From: Pisciglobus halotolerans
Lineage (GTDB): Bacteria; Bacillota; Bacilli; Lactobacillales; Carnobacteriaceae
Length of the DNA: 64,000 nt
Assembly: GCF_900113675.1 (NCBI RefSeq)
Contig: NZ_FOQE01000005.1
Coordinates: 1-64,000 of the forward strand
Reading direction: 5' to 3'
Numbering within the stretch: position 1 is the first letter of the stretch; each line of letters begins with the position of its first letter. The notes under the pieces are model-generated. The model did no database searches. It was given only the letters and a program-made list of their open reading frames with translations, and was not told the origin of the DNA. The translations under genes were made by a program, and so were the position numbers. Positions 33,797 to 44,900 of this stretch are shown here, in pieces.

Positions 33797-34079
33797 GTTC
33801 TTCATCTTCTAACGTTGGTAATGAAATTTAATCTGAGCGGTGTTGCTACTGATGGAAACTCATGAGAACGCCTTGAGCCAAAGCCGTATCTCAAGGTTTG
33901 TAAGTTTCAAACTTAGTGTAACGGCTAAAGCCTAACACTAAGTTCATTCACATTACATCTTTTTTCATGGCTATCAGTAGCCCTATACGCCTCATGAAAT
34001 TTCTAGACAGCTGTTTCTAAAGACCTTAGCATGAAAAAGAATTGATTGTTTGCTAGCCAACTTTAAATCTTGTAGAACC
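33797..34079. repeat. Long (283 bp) member of the MITE-like family, copy C
   Basis: The outer parts match copies A and B (left GTTCTTCATCTTCTAACGTT, right CTTTAAATCTTGTAGAACC). The centre is about 180 bp instead of about 20 and is full of nested inverted repeats: CCTTGAG/CTCAAGG, ACTTAGTGT/ACACTAAGT around GGCTAAAGCC, and GCTACTGAT/ATCAGTAGC. No reading frame is present. This fills the gap between rpoD and the next gene. Confidence 0.7.
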
Positions 34080-34201
34080 GAAGATGAAAAGTTATAAATG
34101 AGCAGGAAAAAAATATAGAAATCAGCTTTTTAGTCTGAGAAAGATTTCAAGCAAGCCAAAAACTGTTATAATAAAATAGAACGTTTTGAAAGGAGAGAAT
34201 A

Positions 34202-34669
34202 ATGTTAACATTTGAAGAAAAGAAAGCTGTATTTGATGGATTCTCTGAATTAAGAGCTGTGCCCGTATCGTTACAACGTATCAATTATCATTTCGATGAA
34301 AGTGCTGTTGAAAAAACAATCGTCGTTCGGTACTTACACCCAAATGGAAATGCTTTTGTTTATGCTGGTTACTTGCCGAAAGAAGAAACGAAAGACGGTT
34401 ATGTATCAGTGAGGGAAGCTTCAGCAGAAGAAATCAAACAGTTAGTTGATAAAGCAATTGCTCATTTAAGAAAAACAAAAGATGGATATGAAGAGGGTTA
34501 TCAAGAGCTTTGGATCAGTGAAAAAGGAGAAAAACTTTTTTTGCGATATGATAATCCAATGTGGCTGATTGTTTTAGAAAACAATCAAATCGAAACTGTT
34601 TTTAAAACAAAAGAGGCAGCAGAAGGTTACTTAATGGATGAAGGTTTTTTTGAAGCTGCAATCAAATAA
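34202..34669 (+). CDS. Conserved hypothetical protein upstream of trmK
   Basis: A 155-residue soluble protein starting MLTFEEKKAVFDGFSELRAV. It reads as alternating strands and helices, with VVRYLHPNGNAFVYAGYLP and LWISEKGEKLFLRYDNP. I do not know its function. The ATG follows AAAGGAGAG. It is 23 bp upstream of trmK and probably shares its transcript. Confidence 0.8.
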   Translation: MLTFEEKKAVFDGFSELRAVPVSLQRINYHFDESAVEKTIVVRYLHPNGNAFVYAGYLPKEETKDGYVSVREASAEEIKQLVDKAIAHLRKTKDGYEEGYQELWISEKGEKLFLRYDNPMWLIVLENNQIETVFKTKEAAEGYLMDEGFFEAAIK

Positions 34670-34692
34670 AACGGTGAGAAGGAGAAAAAAAG

Positions 34693-35400
34693 ATGGATGA
34701 AAAACACCTTTCAAAGCGTTTGGCTCGTGCAGCTGCTTATGTTCGGCCAGGAGATCGTTTAGCTGATATTGGTTCAGATCACGCCTATTTGCCCTGCGCT
34801 TTAGTCCTAGACCATGTTATTTCTTTTGCTGTAGCAGGTGAAGTGGTTCCCGGTCCGTTTCAATCGGCTAAAAAACAAGTAGAAAGCTTAAACTTGAAAG
34901 AAAACATTCAAGTAAGATTGGGTGATGGATTAGATGTCGTTTCTGAAGAGGACCAACTAACAGTGATCACGATTTGCGGAATGGGCGGCCATTTGATCGC
35001 ATCGATCTTAGAAAGAGCTACACAGCAAAAGAAACTTAATGGGCAAGAACGTTTGATCTTGCAGCCGAACGTCGATGAATACATTTTGCGAAAATGGCTG
35101 GTTGAAAATCAATATGCTGTAACAGCGGAAGAAATTCTTGAAGAAAAAGGAAAATTTTACGAGATCATTGTAGCAGAAAAAGAAGAAGCGTTGCCTATCG
35201 CGGTGACAGAAAAAGATTTAACGTATGGCTTTTTTTTAAAAGAACAACAAGATCCTATTTTTAGGAAAAAATGGGAGAAAGAACTCAAAAAAAGGGAACA
35301 AGTCGTTGAAAATCTAAAAAAAGCGGCTATTCCTCAATCAGAAAAAATTGTTTCATTTAATATCCAAATTTCTGAAATCAAGGAGTTGTTGAAGAAATGA
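34693..35400 (+). CDS. trmK: tRNA (adenine(22)-N1)-methyltransferase TrmK
   Basis: A 235-residue methyltransferase with the AdoMet motif GDRLADIGSDHAYLP (about 20-34) and ITICGMGGHLIASIL near 96, typical of TrmK/YqfN. It makes m1A22 in tRNA. Downstream of rpoD is its usual location in Firmicutes. Its stop overlaps the start of the next gene (ATGA), indicating coupling. Confidence 0.95.
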   Translation: MDEKHLSKRLARAAAYVRPGDRLADIGSDHAYLPCALVLDHVISFAVAGEVVPGPFQSAKKQVESLNLKENIQVRLGDGLDVVSEEDQLTVITICGMGGHLIASILERATQQKKLNGQERLILQPNVDEYILRKWLVENQYAVTAEEILEEKGKFYEIIVAEKEEALPIAVTEKDLTYGFFLKEQQDPIFRKKWEKELKKREQVVENLKKAAIPQSEKIVSFNIQISEIKELLKK

Positions 35401-36518
35401 ATGTGACTGGTTATGATTTGATTGAACGTTTTGAACAATTTGCACCTCCAACATTAGCAGAAACAGGAGACCCGATCGGTTTAGCGATCGGTACGTTAAA
35501 TAAACCGATCCAACGGGTCATGGTTACGTTAGACGTTAGACCAGAAGTCGTTCAAGAAGCCATTGAAAAGCAGATTGATTTTATTTTTGCTCATCATCCG
35601 CCAATGTTTAAACCAGCAAAAAACTTAATCAGTGATGATCCTCAGAATGAAATGTATTTTGAGCTTATTAAGCATGACATCGCTGTTTATGCAGCGCATA
35701 CGAACCTAGACGTTGCTCCTGGAGGTATGAATGATTGGCTAGCAGATCTTATCGATTTGCACCATGCAGAAACGATGACAGTGACGAAAAGCCGTCCTTA
35801 TAAAAAACTAGCTGTGATGGTTCCTAAAGAAAATGAAACAGAAGTACGAGAAGCTTTGACTCAGGCAGGCGCAGGAAATATGGGATCAACATACAAAGAT
35901 TGCAGCTATACGCTGGAAGGAATAGGAAGATTCAAACCTGTAGAAGGAGCTCACCCAACGATCGGTGACATCGGAAAAAGTGAAGAAACACATGAAGTTA
36001 AAATAGAATTCGCCGTTTCTGAGCAAGATTTGCCAAAAGTCGTTCATGCTTTGCTTGAAGCTCATCCATACGAAGTGCCCGTTTATGACGTATATACAAT
36101 TGAAAACTTGTCTGAAGAGTTCGGACTAGGAAGAGTTGGGGACTTAGCGGAACCAATAAAACTGCAAGATTTTGTGACACAACTAAAGGAAACGTTTGGC
36201 GTATCGGGTTTGCGTTACATCACAACAAATCCAGATAAACTGATTCAACGTGTTGCTGTTTGCGGAGGCGACGGTGGAAAGTTTTATCAAGATGCCTTAA
36301 AGAAAGGTGCAGATGTCTATATTACAGGGGATGTTTATTATCATACCGGACATGATATGCTGGCGGATGGGTTGTCAGTAATCGACCCAGGACATCATAT
36401 TGAACAGATTTGTAAGCCAAAACTGAAAGAGTTATTTGAACAATGGTGTACGGAAAACAATTGGCATCTGGATATCGTTTCATCTGAACTAAATACAGAT
36501 CCTTTCCGGTTTTCATAA
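35397..36518 (+). CDS. Nif3-like dinuclear metal-centre protein (YqfO type)
   Basis: A 373-residue member of the Nif3 family in the long form with a central inserted domain. Metal-binding motifs are FAHHPPMF and AAHTNLDVAPGGMND at the N-terminal side, and GHHIEQICKP near the C-terminus. These proteins form hexamers with a dinuclear metal site; some have been linked to GTP cyclohydrolase-type chemistry, but the role is unsettled. The start overlaps trmK by 4 bp. Confidence 0.93.
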   Translation: MNVTGYDLIERFEQFAPPTLAETGDPIGLAIGTLNKPIQRVMVTLDVRPEVVQEAIEKQIDFIFAHHPPMFKPAKNLISDDPQNEMYFELIKHDIAVYAAHTNLDVAPGGMNDWLADLIDLHHAETMTVTKSRPYKKLAVMVPKENETEVREALTQAGAGNMGSTYKDCSYTLEGIGRFKPVEGAHPTIGDIGKSEETHEVKIEFAVSEQDLPKVVHALLEAHPYEVPVYDVYTIENLSEEFGLGRVGDLAEPIKLQDFVTQLKETFGVSGLRYITTNPDKLIQRVAVCGGDGGKFYQDALKKGADVYITGDVYYHTGHDMLADGLSVIDPGHHIEQICKPKLKELFEQWCTENNWHLDIVSSELNTDPFRFS

Positions 36519-36652
36519 CCAATTTTTCATTAGATGATGACCGTTTCAAAAAAAATAAATTCATTTAATATTTATTCGCTTAGTAAAATGATTGGAAAAA
36601 AATGATAGAAAAACTATGCATTTATTCAAGATAATGGAAGGAAGAGTAGAAA

Positions 36653-37900
36653 ATGTCAGAAAGTAAATACCAAAATTTAGTCCCTCGTTTTGTCCGTTAT
36701 GTCAAAACAGAAACACGTTCAGATGAGACAAGCACCACCGTTCCATCAACACAAAGTCAAGTAGACTTTGCTAAATCGCTGATGAAAGAACTGGAAGAAA
36801 TTGGTTTAAAAGATATTCATTATAATACAACGAATGGATATGTGACCGCAACGCTTCCTAGCAATACCGATAAAAAAGTGCCTACAATCGGTTTTATTTC
36901 TCATATGGATACAGCTGATTTCAATGCTGAAAATGTTCAGCCGCAATTTCATGAAAATTATGACGGCTCTGATATTTCTTTGAATAAAGATGGTTCGGTC
37001 ATTTTATCTCCAACTGATTTTCCCAATTTGAAGCAATATATCGGTCAAACATTGATTACAACTGATGGAACAACTTTGTTGGGAGCCGATGATAAAGCAG
37101 GTATTGCAGAAATCATGACAGCGATGGAAATCCTTTTAAAAGACCAAACTATTCCTCATGGTGACATTCGAGTTGGTTTCGGACCAGATGAAGAAATCGG
37201 GATCGGTGCTGATCTTTTTGATGTAAAAGAATTTGCCGCAGACTATGCATATACAATGGACGGAGGACCTGTAGGAGAGCTTGAATATGAAAGTTTTAAT
37301 GCAGCTTCAGCAAATATTTTCATTCAAGGGAAAAATGTTCATCCTGGAACGGCCAAAAATACTATGGTAAATGCTTTGTCCTTAGCCATGCAATTCGATG
37401 GACAATTACCTGAAGGCGAAGTTCCGGAAAAAACGGAAGGCAGAGAAGGTTTCTATCATTTGCTAGGCTTAAGCGGAGAAGTAGAGGAAGCTAAAATGTC
37501 CTATATTATTCGCGATCATGACCGTGATACATTTGAAGCACGCAAGGAAAAAATGTTATCGATCGCTGAAAAAATGAATAAGGAACTTGGAGAAGAACGC
37601 GTTAAAGTGATATTGAAAGATCAATATTATAATATGGGCGAAATCATTGAAAAAGATATGCGTCCAATAAACATAGCCAAAGAGGCAATGGAAAACTTGG
37701 CGATCAAGCCAATCATTGAACCTATCCGCGGCGGTACAGATGGATCAAAAATTTCATTTATGGGTCTGCCTACGCCGAATATTTTTGCCGGCGGAGAAAA
37801 CTTCCATGGACGGTACGAGTTTGTAGCTGTTGAAAGTATGGAAAAAGCAACAGCGGTTATTGTCGAAATTGCACGTTTAAATGCTGAAAAAGAAGGATAA
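36653..37900 (+). CDS. pepT: Peptidase T (tripeptidase)
   Basis: A 415-residue M20B metallopeptidase. Zinc ligands lie in [27 protein letters not shown] and the C-terminal block [17 protein letters not shown]. PepT removes the N-terminal residue of tripeptides in the cytoplasm, useful for an amino-acid auxotroph. The ATG follows GGAAGGA. DUF1294 begins 5 bp after its stop. Confidence 0.95.
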   Translation: MSESKYQNLVPRFVRYVKTETRSDETSTTVPSTQSQVDFAKSLMKELEEIGLKDIHYNTTNGYVTATLPSNTDKKVPTIGFISHMDTADFNAENVQPQFHENYDGSDISLNKDGSVILSPTDFPNLKQYIGQTLITTDGTTLLGADDKAGIAEIMTAMEILLKDQTIPHGDIRVGFGPDEEIGIGADLFDVKEFAADYAYTMDGGPVGELEYESFNAASANIFIQGKNVHPGTAKNTMVNALSLAMQFDGQLPEGEVPEKTEGREGFYHLLGLSGEVEEAKMSYIIRDHDRDTFEARKEKMLSIAEKMNKELGEERVKVILKDQYYNMGEIIEKDMRPINIAKEAMENLAIKPIIEPIRGGTDGSKISFMGLPTPNIFAGGENFHGRYEFVAVESMEKATAVIVEIARLNAEKEG

Positions 37901-37905
37901 TTCTG

Positions 37906-38160
37906 ATGCTGCAAGTAAGTTATGCACTTTTTATCAATGTATTGCTTTTTTGTTTAATGGGCAGTGATAAAAAAAGAGCTAGAAAAGGAGCATGGCGGAT
38001 TCCTGAAAAGTATCTTTTGGGAGCAGGAATAGCTGGCGGCGGCTTCGGTGGGCTATTGGCCATGAAGTTGTTTCACCATAAAACACGAAAGAAAATATTT
38101 CACTTTTCTTTTTGGATAGGCTGTTTCTTGCTTGTCATTCTTTTGATAACGAATAAATAA
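37906..38160 (+). CDS. DUF1294 small membrane protein
   Basis: An 84-residue protein with two hydrophobic segments (about 3-18 and 60-81) around a basic, Gly-rich middle (KKRARKGAWRIPEKYLL, AGGGFGGLLAMKLFHHKT). This matches DUF1294; the function is unknown. It sits 5 bp after pepT and is followed by a terminator. Confidence 0.88.
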   Translation: MLQVSYALFINVLLFCLMGSDKKRARKGAWRIPEKYLLGAGIAGGGFGGLLAMKLFHHKTRKKIFHFSFWIGCFLLVILLITNK

Positions 38161-38185
38161 AAAAGTTAACCTCTTTCTTATAAGG

Positions 38186-38229
38186 AAGTCTTAGCCTGAT
38201 CAAGTTTCTTTTCAGGCCAAGGCTTTTTT
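38186..38229 (+). terminator. Terminator after the pepT-DUF1294 pair
   Basis: AAGTCTTAGCCTG (38186-38198) pairs with CAGGCCAAGGCTT (38213-38225) with one mismatch, followed by T residues. Confidence 0.75.
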
Positions 38230-38310
38230 GCTCATTCAGCTCTTCTTTTAGAAGGAGTATGATAAAATAGACGTAGCATGTTTAAACCATGAAAAGTAGG
38301 TGGGAGCATT

Positions 38311-41300
38311 ATGGGATTACAGTTTGTACTAGGAAGAGCAAACACAAATAAACGACAAACGATGTTAGATGAAATTGCAGATGAATTAAAAAATGATACA
38401 ACAGCAGAAATCTTTTACTTAGTTCCTGAACATATCAAATTCCAAGCAGAAATGAATGTGATCGAAAAAGTTGGTGGGCAAGAAAACCAGCAACAACAAT
38501 CGATCATTGGAATGATGCGGTTGCAAGTATTCAGCTTCAGCCGGCTGGCTTGGTATTTGTTAAAAGATAGTGATCTGTATGCGAAGCCTCAGCTGACAAA
38601 TACAGGATTAGCCATGCTTGTCCGAAAATTGTTGATCGATTATGAAGAAGAATTAACGATTTTTAGAGGAGAAGCACAAAAAAATGGTTTTATTCAGAAA
38701 CTGACAGACCTCTTTTTGGAGCTGCGCAGCGGACGAGTACAAGAAGACGACTTATACCAAACTATCCAAATGTTGGGAGAGAGTCCTCAAGAAACAGACT
38801 TTAAATTGAAGCTAAAAGATATTGCTTTGATTTATCATGCGTTTGAAGAAGCTTTAACAGGTAAGTTTATTGAGACAGAAGATATTTTGGAAGCTTTGAC
38901 AGAAAAAATTTACACATTAGATTTGTCACATACAACCGTTTATATTGACAACTTTGTCCAATTTACTGCTCAAGAACAAGATTTGATCCTTGCATTAATG
39001 AATCAGACGAAAAAAGTAACCATTTCGCTGACGTTAGATAAAGGTTATGTTCATGAAAGACCTGAAATGTATGAATTATTTCAAATGACAGGGGAAACTT
39101 ACTACAAACTCTATCACTTAGCACGTCAGCATCAAATCAAGGTGCACACAGATCGGGTCATCCAAGCAATAGACACCGATTACTGTTTAGAATTGAATTT
39201 ATTGGAAGAATATTGGGTAAAGAGCAACGCCTTGTCACCTGTTTCAGCTTTTGACAAAGAACAAGCGGATCAGATGAATGGATGTATTCATGTTTGGGCT
39301 GCCGAAAACAAACAGGCCGAAGTTACCCATGTTGCAAATGAAATCCATCGATTGGTTACAAGCGGAACTTATCGATATAAAGACATTTTAGTTTTGACTC
39401 GTGATCCTCAAGAGTACCTGACTCTTTTACAGCCCACTTTTAGTCAAAATCAAATCCCGACCTTTATTGACAGTGCAGATGTGATGTCGAATCATCCTTT
39501 TAGTGAACTGCTTGAAGCGTTATTTTTGATCAAAAAAAACAATTGGCGCTATGGCGATGTACTGCGCCTGTTAAGAACAGAATTGCTGATCCCTCAAGCT
39601 TCTGCTGATTTGCCGATCGAGCGTGGGGAACGCATTCGTCTTCAGCAGCAACAGGCAGCCAATTTTCGTGAAAAAATCGATCAAACTGAGAATGTCGTAT
39701 TGGCTTACGGCTATGAGGGATATCATTGGACGAAAAAAGAACCTTGGCATTACACGCGTTTTCATTATGATGAAGATGATTTTCAATCAGACGCTGATCT
39801 TGTGATTCAAGAAACAGCTAATCAAGTAAAGGATTTTCTCAATCATTTATTGACGCCTTTTTTTAATAAGCTAGATAAAGCAAAAAATGGATTAGAAGCA
39901 GCAAAAGTACTGTATCAATTTTTAGAAAAAAATGGTGTTCCAGATCAGCTTTTGTTTTGGCGCGATGAGTCGATTGAACAAGATGACTTAGAGACAGCAA
40001 GGAGACACGAACAGATTTGGCAAGTTTTTATTCAGCTTGTAGATGAATTTGTAGAGGTTTTAGGTGATCAATCTTTTGAAATAACGAGTTTTCAAGATAT
40101 TATCCAAGCCGGATTTGAAAATGCTTCCTATAGCATCGTTCCGCCAAGCATCGATCAAGTGATTTATTCAAGTTTTACGGGTACACGTGTGGGAACGGCC
40201 AAAGTAACCTTTTTACTAGGCGTAACCAATACAAAAATGCCCGCTCAAATTGAAAACACGAGTATTTTAACAGAAGAAGACCGTATGTTGTTAGATCGTC
40301 AGCTGGAAGATGATAAGTACTTAAGGCCTTCTGCTGAATCTCAGATGGCTTCAGAGCCGTTTATTGCATATCAGGCATTATTAGATTCTTCAGATCAGCT
40401 CTATCTCACTTATCCAACCAGCGATGATGCAAAAGAAGGACCAAAAATCTCTCCTTATATTGAACGTATTGTTCGTTACTTTGGATTGCCTATCGAAACG
40501 AAAGCTGCTGATATCGTCTCATTACCTGCACCTAATAAAAAGGATATTTTTTCTTTTATTGGTTCAAAAGACAGTACTATGGGACAGTTATTAATGGTGA
40601 TGAGGAAAGAACAAGATGAAAAAGGGCAGTTGCATCCTGTCTGGGTATCCTTATACCAATATTTTAAACGAAATAAAGAGACTTCAAAAAAATTCTATCG
40701 TTTGTTGGATAGCTTAACTAGAAAGAACATCCCCAAGCCGCTTAAGACAGAGATTGCTGAAAAGCTATACGGAAAAGACTTGTATTTGTCTGTATCTCAA
40801 CTGGAATCATTCTATCAAGATCCTTATGCACATTTTCTTCGTTACGGATTAAAACTGCAGGAAAGAGATCAGTTTGAATTAACTTCTGCAGGAACAGGAG
40901 AGTTTTTCCATGATGCATTGGATTTGCTGTTTAAGTCGTTGATCAATCAAGATCTTTCTTTGGAACAGCTTGATCAGCGAACATTAGACCAGCTCACGGA
41001 TAACCTCTTTGAAACGTTAAAAGGAAAAGACAAGTACCTTATCTTAACAGCTTCTCATCGGATGGCCTACATCCGCGAACAACTTGAAGAAACGGTGAAA
41101 CAAATGGCTTGGGCGCTATCCAATCAAAGTCGACGTTCTAACATGCAAAATGTCCAAACAGAAGTCTTGTTTGGTCGTATCGGCATGCAGAAGGGGGTGC
41201 CGGGATTAGACTATGCTCTAAACAATGGCAACCACTTATATGTAAGAGGAAAAATCGATCGGGTCGATCAAATGACTGTAAAAGATCAGCATTATCTAAA

Positions 41301-41928
41301 CATCATCGACTACAAATCTAGTAAACACACCTTCAATTATCAGGAAGCATACTATGGATTAGCCATGCAGATGCTGACATATCTCGATATTGCGCTAAGA
41401 CACGCAAAAGATCTGACAGGTTACGAATCTTTACCGGCAGGAGCTTTTTATCTGCATGTCAAAAATCCTTTCCTCAAGGCAGCTGATGTGGAAAATGAAG
41501 AGGCTTATCGGGAAGCATTGCTGAAGTTGTATAAAATGGAAGGATTGCTGTTGGATGATCCAGATGTCTTGCTGGCGCTGGATAAGTCAATTGAACCAAG
41601 TCAATCTTCATTGCTCTTTCCTTTTAGACAAAATAAAAATGGCGATGTCAAATCAGCACATTTTGTTACTTTAGACGAAATGCAGACTTTGCGTCGGCAT
41701 AATGAAAAACTCATTGTAGATGCAGGAAATCGCATTTTGAATGGGGAAACAACGCTGCGTCCTGTTTATGAAAAACGACAATTTATTGCCTCTGTTAATG
41801 GACCTTTACGAGCTGTTTCGTTATTTGATGCCATGTTGCCGGAAAATAATTACTATCGTTTAGAAAAATTACCGAATAAACAGTTTCTTGAAAAAATGAA
41901 AGAAGACGAAAATGAGGTGGAAGAATGA
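38311..41928 (+). CDS. rexB: ATP-dependent exonuclease subunit RexB (AddB type)
   Basis: A 1205-residue AddB/RexB subunit. The N-terminus has a degenerate P-loop region (LGRANTNKRQ). The C-terminal nuclease has GKIDRVD, IIDYKSS and QMLTYLD near 985-1030. The cysteines that hold the iron-sulfur cluster of Bacillus AddB are absent (SQLESFYQDPYAHFLRYG), typical of Lactobacillales RexB. With RexA it resects double-strand ends for recombination. The ATG follows GTGGGAG. Confidence 0.94.
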   Translation: MGLQFVLGRANTNKRQTMLDEIADELKNDTTAEIFYLVPEHIKFQAEMNVIEKVGGQENQQQQSIIGMMRLQVFSFSRLAWYLLKDSDLYAKPQLTNTGLAMLVRKLLIDYEEELTIFRGEAQKNGFIQKLTDLFLELRSGRVQEDDLYQTIQMLGESPQETDFKLKLKDIALIYHAFEEALTGKFIETEDILEALTEKIYTLDLSHTTVYIDNFVQFTAQEQDLILALMNQTKKVTISLTLDKGYVHERPEMYELFQMTGETYYKLYHLARQHQIKVHTDRVIQAIDTDYCLELNLLEEYWVKSNALSPVSAFDKEQADQMNGCIHVWAAENKQAEVTHVANEIHRLVTSGTYRYKDILVLTRDPQEYLTLLQPTFSQNQIPTFIDSADVMSNHPFSELLEALFLIKKNNWRYGDVLRLLRTELLIPQASADLPIERGERIRLQQQQAANFREKIDQTENVVLAYGYEGYHWTKKEPWHYTRFHYDEDDFQSDADLVIQETANQVKDFLNHLLTPFFNKLDKAKNGLEAAKVLYQFLEKNGVPDQLLFWRDESIEQDDLETARRHEQIWQVFIQLVDEFVEVLGDQSFEITSFQDIIQAGFENASYSIVPPSIDQVIYSSFTGTRVGTAKVTFLLGVTNTKMPAQIENTSILTEEDRMLLDRQLEDDKYLRPSAESQMASEPFIAYQALLDSSDQLYLTYPTSDDAKEGPKISPYIERIVRYFGLPIETKAADIVSLPAPNKKDIFSFIGSKDSTMGQLLMVMRKEQDEKGQLHPVWVSLYQYFKRNKETSKKFYRLLDSLTRKNIPKPLKTEIAEKLYGKDLYLSVSQLESFYQDPYAHFLRYGLKLQERDQFELTSAGTGEFFHDALDLLFKSLINQDLSLEQLDQRTLDQLTDNLFETLKGKDKYLILTASHRMAYIREQLEETVKQMAWALSNQSRRSNMQNVQTEVLFGRIGMQKGVPGLDYALNNGNHLYVRGKIDRVDQMTVKDQHYLNIIDYKSSKHTFNYQEAYYGLAMQMLTYLDIALRHAKDLTGYESLPAGAFYLHVKNPFLKAADVENEEAYREALLKLYKMEGLLLDDPDVLLALDKSIEPSQSSLLFPFRQNKNGDVKSAHFVTLDEMQTLRRHNEKLIVDAGNRILNGETTLRPVYEKRQFIASVNGPLRAVSLFDAMLPENNYYRLEKLPNKQFLEKMKEDENEVEE

Positions 41929-44900
41929 AGATTCCTTTAAAACCAGAAAATAGCCGCTTCACAGATGACCAGTGGTTAGCAGTGTATGAGTCAGGTCATA
42001 ATTTGCTTGTTTCTGCCTCTGCCGGTTCTGGGAAAACAACGGTCTTAGTCGAGCGGGTCATTGAAAAAATCAAACGAGGAACAAATGTTGATGAATTACT
42101 GATCGTGACATATACCGATGCAGCTGCTCGAGAAATGAAAGAACGCATCCAGTCTGCTCTTCAGCAGGCCATTACACAGGAAAATAATCTCGAACAAAAA
42201 CGACACTTGATCAGACAAATCGCTTTGCTGCCACAGGCGTCGATCAGCACGATTCATTCTTTCTGTCTGCAAGTGATTCGTCGGTATTACTATCTCATTG
42301 ATCTTGATCCAGTTTTTCGACTTTTGACAGATGATACTGAGATTGCATTACTTCAAGAAGATGTTTGGAATGAAGTGAGAGAAGAGCTTTATGGAGAAGA
42401 AAACAGTCTGTTTAAAGAATTGACCGCTTCTTATTCAAATGATCGTTCTGATGCAGGTTTAACAGACTTGATCTTTTCGTTATATGATTTTGCACGTGCT
42501 AATCCACATCCTGACACATGGTTGAACCAGTTGGGCGATTTGTATATGGTGGAAGATGATCAACTGACACATGGAACATTATATCAGCACTTACTGAAGC
42601 CTCAGCTGATAGATATTTTAGAAAATTTAGCAGAGTTAGCACTTGCGGCAGTAAAGATCGGTGAAAGCAGTGACGAACTTGATAAGCAACGAGAAATCGC
42701 TACTCAGGAAGCAAGCTTATTTAATCAGTTACTGGAAGGAATACGAGCCGATCAATATGAACAAGTTTTTGAACAGTGCCGCTCTTTTGTTTTTGACAGA
42801 TGGAAGGCAGCAAAGCGATCTGCAGATGAAGATATAAAAGAAGCAGCAGGCGAAATGAAAGTTTTTCGTGATCAATACAAAAATCGTTTCCAAGAAATGA
42901 AAGAACATTATTTTTCAGCTTCTGCCGCTGATCAAGTTGAACGAATGAAAAAGACCTTGCCGCTTATTCAAGAGATGGCTCGGGTAACAAGACTTTTCAC
43001 CCAAGCTTATACAGAAAGAAAAAGAGAACGCCATGTATTAGATTTTAACGATTTAGAGCATTTGACATTAAATATTCTGGCGCAATTCCAAGATGAAAAA
43101 TGGCAAGGGACAGAAGCTAGTCTTCATTACCGCGAAAAATTTAAAGAAGTGATGGTAGATGAATACCAAGATATCAATCAATTGCAGGAAAATATTTTGT
43201 TTTGGTTGACTCACCCTAATGAGGAAGATGGCAACTTATTTATGGTTGGAGATGTGAAGCAATCTATTTATTCTTTTCGTTTAGCTGATCCTGGTTTGTT
43301 TTTGCAAAAGTATGAACAGTATCGTGATCATCACAAAGGTGAACGTATCATTTTAGCAGACAATTTTCGTTCCAGAGGAGAAGTCTTAGATTTCATTAAT
43401 TTGCTCTTTATTCAATTGATGGATCGTTCGGTGGGACAAATGGCTTATGACGATGCAGCTCAACTCGTTCAAGGCTTTACTGCTTTCCCTAAAACGGATG
43501 ACCACCAACCAGAAATCCTTATCTATGAAAAAGAAGTGGAAGATATAGATGAGGAAGATCCGATAGATTTTTCGATCGATACAAAAACAGAAGGCGAATT
43601 AACAATGGTTGGACAGAAAATCAATGAGCTGATACAGTCCGGCTTTCAAGTTTATGATAAGCAGCTAAAACGGAATCGAGCGATTCGTTATGCCGATATT
43701 GTTTTATTGACGCCGACGAAAAAAAATAATGCAGATATTCAAAGCCTATTTAAACAACTTGACATTCCGTTATTGGTAAACGATACGCAAAACTATTTCC
43801 AGACAACTGAAATCACGATCATGATGTCATTGCTCAAAGTGATTGACAACCCGTATCAAGATATTCCATTGGCCAGCGTACTGCGTTCACCACTCGTAGG
43901 CTTGGATGAAAATGAATTGGCCGCTATTCGCATCACTAAAAAAACGGGCGATTATTTTGATGCTGTGAAAGCTTTTTATGATGAATATCGAAATGAGCAG
44001 CGGGGAGGTCGTTTCAATCAGCAGCTTTATCTTAAGATTGAACAGTTTTTGAGTCAATTGACAAAATGGCGTGAAGAAGCCCGTCGAGAATCAATCGTCG
44101 AGCTGATCTGGACAATCTACGAAGACACTGGATTTTTGGATTATGTCGGAGGGATGAGTTCTGGTCGCCAACGAAAAGCCAATTTGCATGCGCTATATGA
44201 ACGGGCATCTAGCTATGAAAAAACCAGTTTTAAAGGTTTGTTTCAGTTTGTTCGTTTTATTGAGCGTATGCAAAAGAAAGACAAGGATTTGGCAGAGCCT
44301 ACTGCGATCTCTGAAGATGAGAATGCTGTAAGAGTGATGACGATCCATGCCAGCAAAGGATTGGAATTTCCTGTCGTTTTTGTTTTAGATCTTTCAAAAC
44401 GTTTTAATTTGCAAGATACCCAGCAAGCTTATGTTTTTAATGAACGCTATGGCGTGGGAACAGATTTTAAAGATTTGCGTTATCGATTACGTTATACCAC
44501 TTTACCAGAGATTGCATTAAAGGCAGAAAAGAAGAAGCTGTTACTGGCAGAAGAGATGCGTAAGCTTTATGTTGCGTTGACTCGTGCAGAAGAAAAACTC
44601 TTCTTAGTAGGCTCCTATAAAAATGAAGCAGCTGCTTGGAAAGAATGGGGGCTTGTCTCTAGTCATCAGCCAACCGTTCTTCCCGCTGATATGCGTTTGA
44701 CGGCTAATAGTTTGATGCAGTGGATCGGACAAGCAATGGTTAGACATCCGCAAGCAAAAAATGATTACCTGCCAGCAACTGCTGTCAACGGTGAGATCCG
44801 TCATCATCAAGCAACGTTCTCGATCACGTTTGTTAATGAAGAAGAACTCAAAGCAAATATGAAAGAAGAATCAACGGTAGACGATGAGCAATGGTTAGAA

